DNA from: Limnochordaceae bacterium
Lineage (GTDB): Bacteria > Bacillota > Limnochordia > Limnochordales > Geochordaceae
Reading direction: 5' to 3'
Length of the DNA stretch: 64,000 bases
Assembly: GCA_014896295.1 (NCBI GenBank)
Contig: JADBKR010000007.1
Location: 372,001 to 436,000 of the forward strand
Position 1 is the stretch's first letter, and every line of letters starts with the position of its first letter. Of the stretch, positions 41,281 to 50,488 are shown in pieces. The position numbers and the translations under genes were made by a program. A model generated the notes under the pieces. It was not told where the DNA came from. It was given only the letters and a program-made list of their open reading frames with translations, and made no database searches.

Positions 41281-42199
41281 GAGCTTCGACGCCATGGGGA
41301 CCACCATCACGCTGATGGTGCGGCCGGCTTCCGGGAAGGAGGACGCGGCACGGCGCGCGCTGGCCGAGCGGCGGGCCTGGTTCGAAGAGGTCGAGAGGGC
41401 GCTCAGCCGCTTCCGGCCGGATAGCGAGCTCTCCCGCCTCAACCGGGCCGGCTGCGCCGGGCAGTGGTGCCTGGTCTCCCCGTTGCTCTTCTGGGCGCTC
41501 GAGGCGGCCCAGTGGGCGTACGAGGCCACCGGGGGGCTCGTGGACGCCGGGGTGCTCCCGGCCCTCGCCCGCTATGGTTACGACCGGGACTGGCACGCTC
41601 TGGGTGGCTCGGCCGGCCTCTTGCCGCCGGGCGACGAGGCAGAGCCGCCGGCGGGGGCGCGCCCGGCCGGCCGTCCTCCGTTCGAGCTCGACCGGGCGAT
41701 CCGGGCCGTGCGGATCCGTCCGGGAGCGGCCCTCGACCTCGGCGGCGTCGTCAAGGGGCTCGCCGCTGATTCGGCGGCGGCCTGGCTGGCACAGCGCTTC
41801 GGGGCCGCGCTCGTCGACGCTGGCGGCGACGTCGCCGCCCGTGCGCTCCCCGGCTCTCCCCCTTGGGTCGTGCAGGTGGACGGCAGCCCCATCGCCCTGG
41901 AGGTCCGGCAGGGCGGCGTCGCGACGTCGGGGCTGCGCCGGTGGTGGGTCGGTCCCCTGGGCCCTGCCCACCACCTCATCGACCCGGGCACCGGCGCTCC
42001 GGTCCGCACCGATGTCGTCTCGGCGACGGTCGCGGAGAGCGGGGCGCTGCGCGCCGAGGTGCTGGCGAAGGCGCTGATCCTGGCCGGTTCCCGCCGGATC
42101 GGTGCGCTCATGGAGCGATGGCCCCACGCTTCGGCGTTCGTCCGGTTACGGGACGGGCGCGCCCTGACCTGGGGGGTGCCGCTCGCCCATGCCTCTTGA
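41258..42199 (+). CDS. apbE: FAD:protein FMN transferase ApbE
   Basis: A 313-residue ApbE family enzyme that attaches FMN covalently to target proteins outside the cytoplasm. Motifs are ESFDAMGTTITLMV, VERALSRFRPDSELSRLN, ATGGLVDAGVLPAL, ALDLGGVVKGLAAD, ALVDAGGDVAAR, VATSGLRRWW, HHLIDPGTGAPV, and ATVAESGALRAEVLAKALIL. No signal peptide is evident, so it may act cytoplasmically or in an unusual location. No obvious target with an FMN-attachment motif is encoded next to it. ATG 41258 overlaps the upstream gene by 23 nt. Confidence 0.92.
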   Translation: MSSAALRESFDAMGTTITLMVRPASGKEDAARRALAERRAWFEEVERALSRFRPDSELSRLNRAGCAGQWCLVSPLLFWALEAAQWAYEATGGLVDAGVLPALARYGYDRDWHALGGSAGLLPPGDEAEPPAGARPAGRPPFELDRAIRAVRIRPGAALDLGGVVKGLAADSAAAWLAQRFGAALVDAGGDVAARALPGSPPWVVQVDGSPIALEVRQGGVATSGLRRWWVGPLGPAHHLIDPGTGAPVRTDVVSATVAESGALRAEVLAKALILAGSRRIGALMERWPHASAFVRLRDGRALTWGVPLAHAS

Positions 42200-42788
42200 A
42201 TCCTGGAGCGCCGCATGGTGGAGCCCCTGGTACCTCTCCCGAGCCGCGGGTCTCACCTCGCTGCTCTTTTACACGCTCGCAGTGGCGGCAGCTTACGCCG
42301 GAGCGATGGCACGCGCCCGGCGATCCCGGGCCTCGGCGGCCGCTTTCACGTGGCACCGCCTGCTCTCCATCGTCGCCTGGGCCTTTGCGCTGTTCCACGC
42401 CCTGATCCTGCGCTCCGACCCGAAGGTGCCGTTTTCCTGGCAGGCGCTGCTCGTCCCGTTCGTGGCGCCGTACCGGCCGTTTGGGACCGGCCTCGGCGTG
42501 CTGGCGCTTTATGCGCTCAGCGTGCTCCTGATAAGCTTCGATGGGAGGACGAGTTGGGGCAACCGGTGGTGGCGTGCCGTGCACCGGTGGGGCAACGTGA
42601 TGTACGCCGTGGCGATCGGGCACGGCTTGATGGTCGGCACCGACCTGGGGCCACCGCCGCTCCGGCTGGCCGTGGGTGCCCTGGTGGCCGCGGCCACGGT
42701 GGCCGCGGAGCGCTGGCAGAGGGCAGGAGAGAGGGCACCGGCGGAGAGGAGGGTCGCGGCGGGTGCGGCTGCTGGTCATCGAGGATGA
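42189..42788 (+). CDS. Ferric-reductase-like transmembrane heme protein
   Basis: A 199-residue membrane protein with about five to six helices. Two histidine pairs typical of heme b coordination in the ferric reductase/NOX/MsrQ family are seen: AFTWHRLLSIVAWAFALFHALIL and RAVHRWGNVMYAVAIGHGLMV. It probably carries electrons across the membrane. ATG 42189 overlaps apbE by 11 nt, and the gene's end overlaps the response regulator start by 26 nt. The combination with ApbE suggests an extracytoplasmic flavin/heme electron path. Confidence 0.82.
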   Translation: MPLESWSAAWWSPWYLSRAAGLTSLLFYTLAVAAAYAGAMARARRSRASAAAFTWHRLLSIVAWAFALFHALILRSDPKVPFSWQALLVPFVAPYRPFGTGLGVLALYALSVLLISFDGRTSWGNRWWRAVHRWGNVMYAVAIGHGLMVGTDLGPPPLRLAVGALVAAATVAAERWQRAGERAPAERRVAAGAAAGHRG

Positions 42789-43470
42789 CCCGGCCATGCG
42801 TGACGCGCTGGAACGAGGGCTCCAGACGGCCGGATTCCAGGTGGATGCGGCCGCCGACGGCCACGAGGCGCTGCTCTTCGCCGCGGATCGCAGGTACGAC
42901 GCGATCGTGCTGGACAGGAGGTTGCCCGGGCTGTCGGGCGACCAGGTGCTGGCACGCTTGAGGGGAGAGGGCAACCGTACGCCCGTGCTGATGCTCACCG
43001 CCCTCGACCGGGTGAGCGACCGGGTCCGGGGGCTGGACGCGGGGGCCGACGACTACCTGGTCAAGCCCTTCGCCTTCGAGGAGCTCCTGGCCCGTATCCG
43101 GGCCCTGGTGCGGCGCTCCTCGGGAGGCGGCGAGAAGCAGCTGGGGTACGGAGACCTGGTGCTCGACCCCCTGGCGGTGGCGGCCAGGGTGGGGAGCCGG
43201 CAGGTGCTGCTGACCCGGCGGGAGTTCGACCTGCTGGCGGCGCTGGTGCAGGCGGGGGGGACCCCGGTGCCGAGTGCAGCGCTGCAGGATGCCGCATGGC
43301 CAGAGCCGTGGGACGCCTCCGAAGAGGCCGTCTGGTCCCACATCAAAAACATCCGCCGCAAGCTGGAGGCCCTCGGTAGCCAGGTGCGCCTGGTCAACCG
43401 GAGAGGTGTGGGATACCTGGTCACCGTGCAGCAGTCGCTCGAGTCCTCTCCGGGAGGCGATCCCCGATGA
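42763..43470 (+). CDS. OmpR-family DNA-binding response regulator
   Basis: A 235-residue response regulator. The receiver has LLVIEDDPAMRDAL, phosphoacceptor aspartate in YDAIVLDRRLPGLSG, the conserved TALD and LVKPFAFEELLARIRAL. The C-terminal winged helix has LTRREFDLLAALVQ and VWSHIKNIRRKLE, ending with GVGYLV. GTG 42763 is preceded by AGGAGG at 10 nt. It forms a pair with the histidine kinase 4 nt overlapping downstream and is in the same run as the redox genes, which it likely controls. Confidence 0.94.
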   Translation: MRLLVIEDDPAMRDALERGLQTAGFQVDAAADGHEALLFAADRRYDAIVLDRRLPGLSGDQVLARLRGEGNRTPVLMLTALDRVSDRVRGLDAGADDYLVKPFAFEELLARIRALVRRSSGGGEKQLGYGDLVLDPLAVAARVGSRQVLLTRREFDLLAALVQAGGTPVPSAALQDAAWPEPWDASEEAVWSHIKNIRRKLEALGSQVRLVNRRGVGYLVTVQQSLESSPGGDPR

Positions 43471-44843
43471 GCCCGGCCGGGTGGTGGAGGGATCACTTCC
43501 CGGTACGCCTGGCCGTTACGACCGCCGCCGTACTGACGCTGGTCATGCTCCTCGCCATGGGCGCCTTCTACGTGGCGGCCGCTTCGGTCTTGTGGCGGCA
43601 GGTCGACACCCGGCTCGCCTCTCGCCTCAGCTTGCCCGCCGCTTCGCCGGAGCACGAGGACGAGCGCGAGTCCCACCTCGCGGAGCGGCTCGCCGGGAGG
43701 TACGACGAGCACGAAGAGTACCGGTACGTGCTGCGCCGCGGGCCGGACGGGCCGGAGCTCGGCAGTCTCGGATGGCTGTGGCCGGGTAGCGAAGACGTGC
43801 TCGTGGCCCTCGACGCCCCCGGCTCCAACCGGATCGTCGGCCAGGTCTCGTTGCACGAGATGGCGGAGGCCTTGTCGGCACTGCGAGGGGTGCTCGCGGT
43901 CATCGGCCTGGTCGGCACCGTGGTCGTGAGCGGGGTCGCCTTCCTCTCGGCGCGCCGGGCCTTTTCCCCGGTGGAGAGGATGATCCAGGCCGCCGCGCAG
44001 CTGGCCTCGGCTCCCCAGATCGACTCCCAGGCCCTGGGCGTCCGGGTGCCGCCGGCGGACGGCGATGCCACGCTGCGGGAGCTGGCCACCACGTTCAACA
44101 CGATGATGGCGCGCCTTCGACGCGCCTTCGAGGCGCAGCAGCGGCTGGTGGACGACGCCTCGCACGAGCTTCGCACGCCGCTCGGCGCGCTGGTGGCGGA
44201 CCTCGAGGTGGCCCTCCGGTCGGCCCAGACCCCCGAAGCCTACCGGGATGCGCTGGAGCGGGCCCTGGTGCAGGCCCGCCGCCTCACCGACCTCGCCAAC
44301 CAGCTGCTGGCGCTGGCCCGTTACGACCAGGGCGCGGGGGTGAGCATCCGGCCCGGCTGCCCCATCGCGCCCGTCGCAGACCAGGCCGTCCAGGACGTGC
44401 GGCACCTGGCCGAGCGGGCAGGGGTCACCCTCGTGACCGACGTGGAGGAGGGCCTGCAGGCCCCCTGCGACCCCATCGCGGTCGCCCGCCTGTTGACCAA
44501 TCTTCTCAAGAACGCAATCGAGGCGAGCCCGCCGGACTCGCTCGTGACGCTCGTGGCGCGCCGCCAGGGCCCCGAGCTCGTCCTGGAGATCGCCGACCGG
44601 GGCCGGGGCATGGCGCCGGAGGAGATCGAGCGCGCCTTCGAGCCGTTTTACCGGCGCCTCTCGCCGAGCGGCGAAGGCGGCACCGGGCTGGGGCTGACCA
44701 TCAGCCGGGCCATCGCCGCCGCCCACGGCGGCACCATCGAGCTCGACTCGCGCCCGGGCCACGGTACGACGGCCCGGGTGCGCCTGCCCCTCAGGGATGC
44801 TGGCGGCTCAGCTCGGACTCCAGCTCCGAGAGCTGGCGGCTGA
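43467..44843 (+). CDS. Sensor histidine kinase
   Basis: A 458-residue membrane histidine kinase. Helix one (LAVTTAAVLTLVMLLAMGAFYVAAASVLW) and helix two (LRGVLAVIGLVGTVVVSGVAFLSA) flank an external sensor of about 115 residues rich in Glu, Asp and His (SPEHEDERESHLAERL, YDEHEEYRY), which could bind metal or protons. HAMP follows, then the H-box VDDASHELRTPLGALV, N-box LLTNLLKNAIEAS, G1 DRGRGMAP, and G2 GGTGLGLTISRAIAAAHGG. It partners the response regulator. Its last 53 nt overlap the opposite-strand gene at 44791. Confidence 0.94.
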   Translation: MSPAGWWRDHFPVRLAVTTAAVLTLVMLLAMGAFYVAAASVLWRQVDTRLASRLSLPAASPEHEDERESHLAERLAGRYDEHEEYRYVLRRGPDGPELGSLGWLWPGSEDVLVALDAPGSNRIVGQVSLHEMAEALSALRGVLAVIGLVGTVVVSGVAFLSARRAFSPVERMIQAAAQLASAPQIDSQALGVRVPPADGDATLRELATTFNTMMARLRRAFEAQQRLVDDASHELRTPLGALVADLEVALRSAQTPEAYRDALERALVQARRLTDLANQLLALARYDQGAGVSIRPGCPIAPVADQAVQDVRHLAERAGVTLVTDVEEGLQAPCDPIAVARLLTNLLKNAIEASPPDSLVTLVARRQGPELVLEIADRGRGMAPEEIERAFEPFYRRLSPSGEGGTGLGLTISRAIAAAHGGTIELDSRPGHGTTARVRLPLRDAGGSARTPAPRAGG

Positions 44844-45357
44844 GCGCCTGGATCTCGTCTCGAGCCGTCTGCACCACGAACTGCAACCTCCGGCGCTCCT
44901 CCTCGCTCGAGCCTGCGATGAGCGGCTGCGCCGTCCGGTAGACGTCCAGTGCGAAGTCGATGCGCTGGCGGATCCGCTCGATGGCCCCGGCGAGGCGCTC
45001 CTTGCGGTCGACGGCCGAGTCCTGTGCGACCTTCGTGTACCACTCGGGCTCCTGGCCCCAGGGGAAGTCGACCCGCACGTAGATCTCGTCATCGCGGAGC
45101 GCCACCAGGTCGACGAAGGCCATGGGGTTCAAAATGGGCTCCTCCTGGACCCGTCCCCGGAACGGCACCCGGGGCCAGATCCGGCCGTCCAGCGATAGCT
45201 GGACGGCCACCGCGACGCCCTCCAGGTTGCGCACGAACTCGACCTGGTCGATGCGGCCGGCCAGGAACCCGAAGAGGACGAGAAGCGCCCCATCGGGCCG
45301 CATGAGCATGGCCACGTGCCGGAGCGCCTCCAGTTTCTCCTGACGCCTCACCGTCAC
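44791..45357 (-). CDS. Hypothetical protein with C-terminal coiled coil
   Basis: A 188-residue soluble protein. It has a mixed N-terminal part (ALRHVAMLMRPDGALLVLFGFLAGRIDQVEFVRNLEGVAVAVQLSLDGRIWPR), then an acidic-aromatic stretch (VRVDFPWGQEPEWYTKV) and an alpha-helical C-terminus (IERIRQRIDFALDVYRTA, VQTARDEIQALSRQLSELESEL) likely to form a coiled coil. No family is recognised. GTG 45357 is chosen because GGAGG lies 9 nt ahead; the open frame extends to 45408. A TACAAT at about 45407-45412 (minus strand) is the only promoter-like element noted. It overlaps the histidine kinase tail by 53 nt. Confidence 0.7.
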   Translation of the reverse strand: MTVRRQEKLEALRHVAMLMRPDGALLVLFGFLAGRIDQVEFVRNLEGVAVAVQLSLDGRIWPRVPFRGRVQEEPILNPMAFVDLVALRDDEIYVRVDFPWGQEPEWYTKVAQDSAVDRKERLAGAIERIRQRIDFALDVYRTAQPLIAGSSEEERRRLQFVVQTARDEIQALSRQLSELESELSRQHP

Positions 45358-45521
45358 CCTCGACACCCTCCAGCCCCTCCGCGTAACGCATCGGGTCCCC
45401 CTCCCCATTGTAATAGCCGCCGCGCGCGTTCGCCGTCCCGATCGGGGAGTTTGTCCCTTCCGCAGAGGGAGCGATGGGGGTAAGCTGGGGGCGCGAGATT
45501 CGACGTACGGGGGCGATACAC

Positions 45522-46934
45522 GTGGCAGGGTATCGGATCGAACGCGACTCCATGGGCGAGATGCAGGTACCGGAAGACGCCTACTACGGCGCCTCGACCC
45601 AGCGGGCCGTGCTCAACTTCCCCATCAGCCAGCGGCGTTTCGGCCGCGACTTCATCCGCGCGCTGGGGCTGATCAAGCGGGCCGCCGCCGAGGTCAACCG
45701 GGACCTCGGCCTGCTCGACCCCACCATTGCCGACGCCATCGTCCGGGCCGCCACCGAGGTCGCCGAGGGCAAATGGGACCACCAGTTCGTCGTGGACGTC
45801 TTTCAAACAGGTTCCGGCACGTCGACCAACATGAACGCCAACGAGATCATCGCCACCCGGGCGGGAGAGCTCCTGGGCCAGCCGCGCGGCAAGCGGGCGG
45901 TCCACCCCAACGATCACGTCAACATGTGCCAGTCCAGCAACGACGTCATCCCGACCGCCATCCACGTCGCCGCCGTCGAGGCCATCACCCGGGACCTGTT
46001 GCCGGCACTGCGCCGGCTCGAGGCAGGGTTGCGGGCCAAGGCGGAGGAGTTCTGGCCCATCATCAAGATCGGCCGCACGCACCTCCAGGATGCGACGCCG
46101 ATCCGGCTGGGGCAGGAGTTCAGCGGATACGCGAGCCAGGTGACCCACGCCATCCGGCGCATCGAGCGTTCGCTCGAGGATCTGAGGGAGCTGGCCCTGG
46201 GCGGCACCGCGGTAGGGACGGGGATCAACACCCATCCGGAGTTCGCCAGGAGGGCCATCGAGCGGCTGTCCCAGCTCACGGGCCAGGCGTTTCGCGAGGC
46301 CGACAACCACTTCGAGGCCCAGGGCGCCAAGGACGCGGTGGTCGAGGCGAGCGGCAGCCTGCGCACCGCCGCCGTCGCTCTCCTCAAGATCGCCAACGAC
46401 ATCCGCTGGCTGGGGTCGGGTCCCCGTTGCGGCATCGGGGAGCTCCTGATACCGGCCACCCAGCCCGGTTCGTCCATCATGCCGGGCAAGGTCAACCCGG
46501 TCATCGCCGAGTCGCTCATGATGGTCTGCGCCCAGGTGATGGGCAACGACACCACCATCATGCTGTGCGGCCAGCATGGCAACTTCGAGTTGAACGTGAT
46601 GATGACGGTGATGGCCTACGACCTGCTGGAGTCCATTCAACTGCTGGCCCGGGGCGCGGCCAACTTCCAGGAGAAGCTGGTGGCCGGGCTCAAAGCCGAC
46701 AGGGAGCGGTGCGAGGGGCTCGTGGAGCAAAGCCTCGCCATGGTGACTGCCCTGGCGCCTCGCATCGGGTACGACCGGGCGGCCGATCTCGCCAAGAAGG
46801 CGTACGAGAGCCGCCGTACCATCCGGGAGCTGGCCACGCAGGCCCAGGTCCTGCCGGAAGAGGAGCTGCGTGCTCTCCTCGATCCCGAGAGCCAGACCCG
46901 CCCCGGCCTGGGCGGGGCCAGCGCCGGCGGGTGA
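45522..46934 (+). CDS. fumC: Class II fumarate hydratase
   Basis: A 470-residue member of the fumarase/aspartase superfamily. It starts MAGYRIERDSMGEMQVPEDAYYGASTQRAV and has HPNDHVNMCQSSNDVIPTAIHVAA, IGRTHLQDATPIRLGQEFSGYASQV, and the signature GSSIMPGKVNPVIAESLMM. The residue pattern fits FumC, which interconverts fumarate and malate in the TCA cycle; an aspartase specificity is less likely. GTG 45522 matches the family start, with GGGGG 8 nt ahead; the frame extends to an ATG at 45474. A rho-independent terminator follows at 46981. Confidence 0.93.
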   Translation: MAGYRIERDSMGEMQVPEDAYYGASTQRAVLNFPISQRRFGRDFIRALGLIKRAAAEVNRDLGLLDPTIADAIVRAATEVAEGKWDHQFVVDVFQTGSGTSTNMNANEIIATRAGELLGQPRGKRAVHPNDHVNMCQSSNDVIPTAIHVAAVEAITRDLLPALRRLEAGLRAKAEEFWPIIKIGRTHLQDATPIRLGQEFSGYASQVTHAIRRIERSLEDLRELALGGTAVGTGINTHPEFARRAIERLSQLTGQAFREADNHFEAQGAKDAVVEASGSLRTAAVALLKIANDIRWLGSGPRCGIGELLIPATQPGSSIMPGKVNPVIAESLMMVCAQVMGNDTTIMLCGQHGNFELNVMMTVMAYDLLESIQLLARGAANFQEKLVAGLKADRERCEGLVEQSLAMVTALAPRIGYDRAADLAKKAYESRRTIRELATQAQVLPEEELRALLDPESQTRPGLGGASAGG

Positions 46935-46980
46935 GGCGCGAGCCGCTCGGGCAGGCGCAGGCGCCGTCCCGTGGTCACGC

Positions 46981-47014
46981 AAGAGGCCGTCCTCCCGCGA
47001 GGCCGGCCTCTTTT
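46981..47014 (+). terminator. Rho-independent terminator after fumC
   Basis: AAGAGGCCG (46981-46989) pairs with CGGCCTCTT (47004-47012), followed by TT. The stem is 9 bp and the loop 14 nt, ending in TTTT. It lies about 47 nt after the fumC stop and before the convergent aldehyde dehydrogenase gene. Confidence 0.85.
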
Positions 47015-47058
47015 CGTCGCGTCGCGACAGGGGCGAGCCCCGACGCCAGGCTCCTCCG

Positions 47059-48564
47059 TCACGAACGAGCCAGGCTCTGAGGCTCCGGCCGGTCGATCTG
47101 GGCTCGCTGCAGCTTGCCGCTGAAGTCGACGTAGACGCTCTTCCACTCGGTGTAGAAGTCGATGGCCGCCTGGCCCGCCTCCCGGTGCCCGTTGCCGGTC
47201 TGGCGCATGCCGCCGAAAGGCAGGTGCACCTCTGACCCGATGGTCCCGTGGTTGACGTACACCAGGCCCGTCATCAGGTCGCGAATGGCGGTGAAGGCCG
47301 TGTTGACGTTGCGCGTGTAGATGGAGCTCGAAAGCCCGTAGCTGACCCGGTTGTTGACCGCGATGGCCTCTTCGAGGCTGTCGACCTGGATGACCGACGT
47401 GACGGGCCCGAAGATCTCCTCCTGCGCGACCCGCATCTCCGGCTTGACGTCCACGAACAGGGTGGGCTTGTAGAAAAACCCCCGGCTCAGCTCGCCTTCG
47501 GTGGCCACTTCCCCGCCTACGGCGACGGAGGCTCCTTCGAGCCGGGCGATCTCGGTGTAGGAGTGGATCTTCTCCAAGGATGACCGGTTGATCACCGGGC
47601 CCACATCGGTCTCCGGCAACAGCCCGTCTCCCAGGCGCAGGCCCCGGATGCGCTCGATCAGCATGGAAAGGAGCTGGTCCTTGACGGCCCGGTGTACGAT
47701 CACCCGGCTGGCCGCCGTGCAGCGCTGTCCTGAGGTCCCGAAGGCGCTCCAGACGATCCCCTCCACCGCCAGCTTCAAATCGGCGTCGTCCATGACGATA
47801 ATGGCGTTCTTGCCGCCGAGCTCCAGGTGGACCCGCTTCAACCGGGGGGCGGCGACGGTGTTGACGTGGACCCCCGCGGGGTTGGAACCGGTGAAGGTGA
47901 TGACGGGGACGTCGGGATGCTCCAGGATCGCCTCGCCGACCGTGCTGCCGGGGCCGTAGACGAGGTTGACGACGCCCGGCGGAATCCCCGCCTCCTCCAG
48001 GAGCCTGACCAGGGTGTAGCCCAGGATCGGAGTGTCGCTCGCCGGCTTGAAGACCACGGTGTTGCCGCTGATGAGGGCGGGCATGATCTTCCAGCTCGGG
48101 ATGGCGATGGGGAAGTTCCACGGGGTGATGACGCCGACCACGCCGATGGCCTCCCGGACGGCCATGGCAAACTTGTTGGGCATCTCCGAAGGCACCGTCT
48201 CGCCGAACAACCGCCGCCCCTCGCCGGCCATGTAGTAGGTCATGTCGATGGCTTCCTGTACGTCGCCCCGAGCCTCGACGAGCACTTTGCCCATTTCCCG
48301 GGTCATGAGGCGGGCGATGGACTCCTTGCGCTCCTTGAGGAGCTCGGCGGCCCGGAACAGGATCTCCCCTCGCCGCGGCGCCGGCGTCTTGCGCCACCCG
48401 TCGAACGCCTCCTTGGCCGCCGCGATCGCGGCCTCGGCGTCCTCCCGCCCACCCTTCGCCACCTCTCCCAGCACCTCGCCCGTCGCCGGGTTGATGCTGG
48501 AAAACCGCTGGCCGCTCCTGCTTTCCACCCACCGGCCCCCGATGTACATGGGGTAGAAGTCCAT
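47059..48564 (-). CDS. Aldehyde dehydrogenase family protein
   Basis: A 501-residue NAD(P)-dependent aldehyde dehydrogenase. Conserved features are [74 protein letters not shown], the catalytic glutamate in [12 protein letters not shown], the catalytic cysteine in [16 protein letters not shown], and [14 protein letters not shown]. The pattern is close to the alpha-aminoadipic semialdehyde/2-oxoglutarate semialdehyde group, so amino-acid-derived aldehydes are plausible substrates. It lies 44 nt from the amidohydrolase gene on the same strand. Confidence 0.93.
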   Translation of the reverse strand: MDFYPMYIGGRWVESRSGQRFSSINPATGEVLGEVAKGGREDAEAAIAAAKEAFDGWRKTPAPRRGEILFRAAELLKERKESIARLMTREMGKVLVEARGDVQEAIDMTYYMAGEGRRLFGETVPSEMPNKFAMAVREAIGVVGVITPWNFPIAIPSWKIMPALISGNTVVFKPASDTPILGYTLVRLLEEAGIPPGVVNLVYGPGSTVGEAILEHPDVPVITFTGSNPAGVHVNTVAAPRLKRVHLELGGKNAIIVMDDADLKLAVEGIVWSAFGTSGQRCTAASRVIVHRAVKDQLLSMLIERIRGLRLGDGLLPETDVGPVINRSSLEKIHSYTEIARLEGASVAVGGEVATEGELSRGFFYKPTLFVDVKPEMRVAQEEIFGPVTSVIQVDSLEEAIAVNNRVSYGLSSSIYTRNVNTAFTAIRDLMTGLVYVNHGTIGSEVHLPFGGMRQTGNGHREAGQAAIDFYTEWKSVYVDFSGKLQRAQIDRPEPQSLARS

Positions 48565-48607
48565 GGCTATCCGTCGCCCCCTTCTGGCTCCTGCTCCTGA
48601 GCCCAGC

Positions 48608-50293
48608 TTACGCCGGCGGGGGGTAGACCACCTGCCCTCCTACGATCGTCGCCACCACACGGGCCCGGCGCCACGCCTGCAGGCCCTCCGGCGTGGCCGG
48701 GTCGGCCTCCCGCAGGTCCGGCGATACCAGCACGACGTCGCCGGCCATGCCCGGCCGCAGCGTCCCCCGAACCTCCTGCTCCCCGACGGCGGCCGCGGCG
48801 CCGGCGGTATAGGCGGCCACGGCTTCGGCCAATGACAGGGTCTCGTCGTGATGCCACCCGGACGGTCCGGGGGCATCGGAGCGCCACTGCCCCGTCAGCG
48901 CGGCAAACAAGCCGTCCAGGGGGTCTGCGGTCTCGACGGGCGCGTCACTGCCGAAAGCGAGCACGACGCCGGAGCGCCGCAACGATCGCCACGCGTACGC
49001 CCGGGAGGTGCGCCCCACCCAATGGCGTTCGACGGCCGGCCGGTCGGAGGGGGCGTGGACCGGCTGCATGGAGGCGACGACGCCCAGCGCCGCCAGGCGG
49101 CGCATGTCCTCCGGCCGGATGAGCTGGACGTGCTCCATGCGGTACGGCAGCGTCGGGAGCCACGCCCCCTCGCTCCTGGCCCGTTCCAACCCGTCCACCA
49201 CCGCCCGGCAGGCCCGATCCCCGATGGCGTGGATCGCCAGGCCGAAGCCTGCCCGCGCGGCCTCGGCGGCCAGCGTTGCCACGGCGCCGGCATCCATGAG
49301 CAGCTGCCCGCGGTGGGAGGGCGACTGCGAATGGGCGTAAGGCTCGAAGAGCGCCGCGGTGAGCGACCCGAGCGAGCCGTCCGCGAAAGCCTTCACCTGC
49401 CCGAGCGCCAGCCACTCGTCCCCGAAGCCCTGCCGGATCCCCGCCGACTTCAGAGTGTCCAGCATGGAGACGGGCGGCAAGAACCTCACCCGCAGCCGCA
49501 GCGCTCCCCGCTGCCGGAGCACGCTCAGGGCGGCGAATTCGTCGGGGCCGTCCGGAGTCTGGACCCCGGCGATCCCCAGACGGGCGAGCTCCACCTGGGC
49601 CTGCGCGATCTGCTGCGTGAGCTCGGGGAGCCCGGGGGCGATCATGGAGTCGACCATCTCCACGGCTCGCTCCTGCAACACTCCGGTGGGTTCGCCGGAG
49701 CAGGGATCCTTCTGCACGACCGCCCCCTGCGGCCAGGCCGCGTCCGGCCCTCCCGGCGCCAGGAGCTCGAACGCTCGGCGGTTGACGACCACCGAGTGGA
49801 GGTCGTGGGTGAAGACGGCGACCGGTCGGTGGGGAAACAGACGGTCGAGCAGCCGCCCGTCGAGGCCGGCCCCGCCCGGATCGACCCGGTGGCGCTCCAG
49901 GGCCACCGCGACGAGCCAGACTCCCGGGGCCAGCGTGGCGTCGCGCGCCCGAAGCCGGCTGGCGACCTCGTCGAGGTCGCGGCAGCCCCGCAGGTCGACC
50001 CGGCTCCGGGCCATCGCCCACGCTCCCAGGTGAAGGTGACTGTCCCACAGCCCCGGCAGCGCCAGCGCACCCTGGCCGTCGAAACGTGCGGCGCCGCGCC
50101 CGGCCAGCGACGCAATGGCATCCCGAGGCCCGATGGCCCGGATCCGCCCTCCGGCGATCCAGATCGCACCGTCTTCCACCGGAGAGGGCCGCGAGCCGGC
50201 CGTCTCCGCGTTGCCCGGCTCCAGCCCCCCGAGCTGCGGGTCGATGCGGACCCCCTCGATGAGCAGGCCACCCGTGTCGATCCACGCACCCAT
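48608..50293 (-). CDS. YtcJ-like metal-dependent amidohydrolase
   Basis: A 561-residue amidohydrolase of the YtcJ type. Metal ligands are in LPGLWDSHLHLGAWAM, GLAIHAIGDRACRAVVDGLERA, RMEHVQLIRPEDMRRLAALGV, and LAFGSDAPVETADPLDGLFAAL. Other family stretches are RPVAVFTHDLHSVVVNRRAFEL and LGQVKAFADGSLGSLTAALFEPY. The N-terminus is longer than usual, with a low-complexity stretch before AIWIAGGRIRAIG. Substrate unknown. ATG 50293 begins the recognisable part; upstream in-frame sequence includes the palindrome and is not coding. Confidence 0.88.
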   Translation of the reverse strand: MGAWIDTGGLLIEGVRIDPQLGGLEPGNAETAGSRPSPVEDGAIWIAGGRIRAIGPRDAIASLAGRGAARFDGQGALALPGLWDSHLHLGAWAMARSRVDLRGCRDLDEVASRLRARDATLAPGVWLVAVALERHRVDPGGAGLDGRLLDRLFPHRPVAVFTHDLHSVVVNRRAFELLAPGGPDAAWPQGAVVQKDPCSGEPTGVLQERAVEMVDSMIAPGLPELTQQIAQAQVELARLGIAGVQTPDGPDEFAALSVLRQRGALRLRVRFLPPVSMLDTLKSAGIRQGFGDEWLALGQVKAFADGSLGSLTAALFEPYAHSQSPSHRGQLLMDAGAVATLAAEAARAGFGLAIHAIGDRACRAVVDGLERARSEGAWLPTLPYRMEHVQLIRPEDMRRLAALGVVASMQPVHAPSDRPAVERHWVGRTSRAYAWRSLRRSGVVLAFGSDAPVETADPLDGLFAALTGQWRSDAPGPSGWHHDETLSLAEAVAAYTAGAAAAVGEQEVRGTLRPGMAGDVVLVSPDLREADPATPEGLQAWRRARVVATIVGGQVVYPPPA

Positions 50294-50378
50294 CGCGGTC
50301 GATGCCGTCCTCTCCGCTGCCGTCCTTTCGAACCTGGGCGCTTTCCAGGACCCCGCACGGCGGCGTGGCAGGAAAACA

Positions 50379-50406
50379 GGGCGGCTCCCTGCGCAGGGAG
50401 CCGCCC
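50379..50406 (-). terminator. Perfect 28-nt palindrome, likely terminator after trxA
   Basis: GGGCGGCTCCCTGC (50379-50392) is followed directly by its exact complement (50393-50406). On the minus strand it is followed by TGTTTTCC, which makes it a strong intrinsic terminator for transcripts coming from trxA and the small Lys-rich reading frame. A second hairpin (CCACCGC-AAA-GCGGTGG, 50452-50468) lies upstream of it on that strand. Confidence 0.75.
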
Positions 50407-50451
50407 CGCAAGGCCCTCGGGAGCCTTGTCGATCACCAACCCCGACATCAC

Positions 50452-50468
50452 CCACCGCAAAGCGGTGG
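50452..50468. other. Perfect 7-bp hairpin
   Basis: CCACCGC-AAA-GCGGTGG. It has no T-tract on either strand, so it is not a classical terminator alone. It may stabilise the 3' end of the trxA transcript or be part of a two-hairpin terminator with the palindrome at 50379-50406. Confidence 0.6.
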
Positions 50469-50488
50469 TTGCTCCGAAGCGGCCGACG

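Noticed and set aside
46637-48532. Long minus-strand frame (631 codons) over fumC and the aldehyde dehydrogenase gene
   Set aside because: It is a shifted reading of the aldehyde dehydrogenase gene: Arg/Gly-rich with no motifs, while the frame 47059-48564 has the catalytic Cys and Glu.
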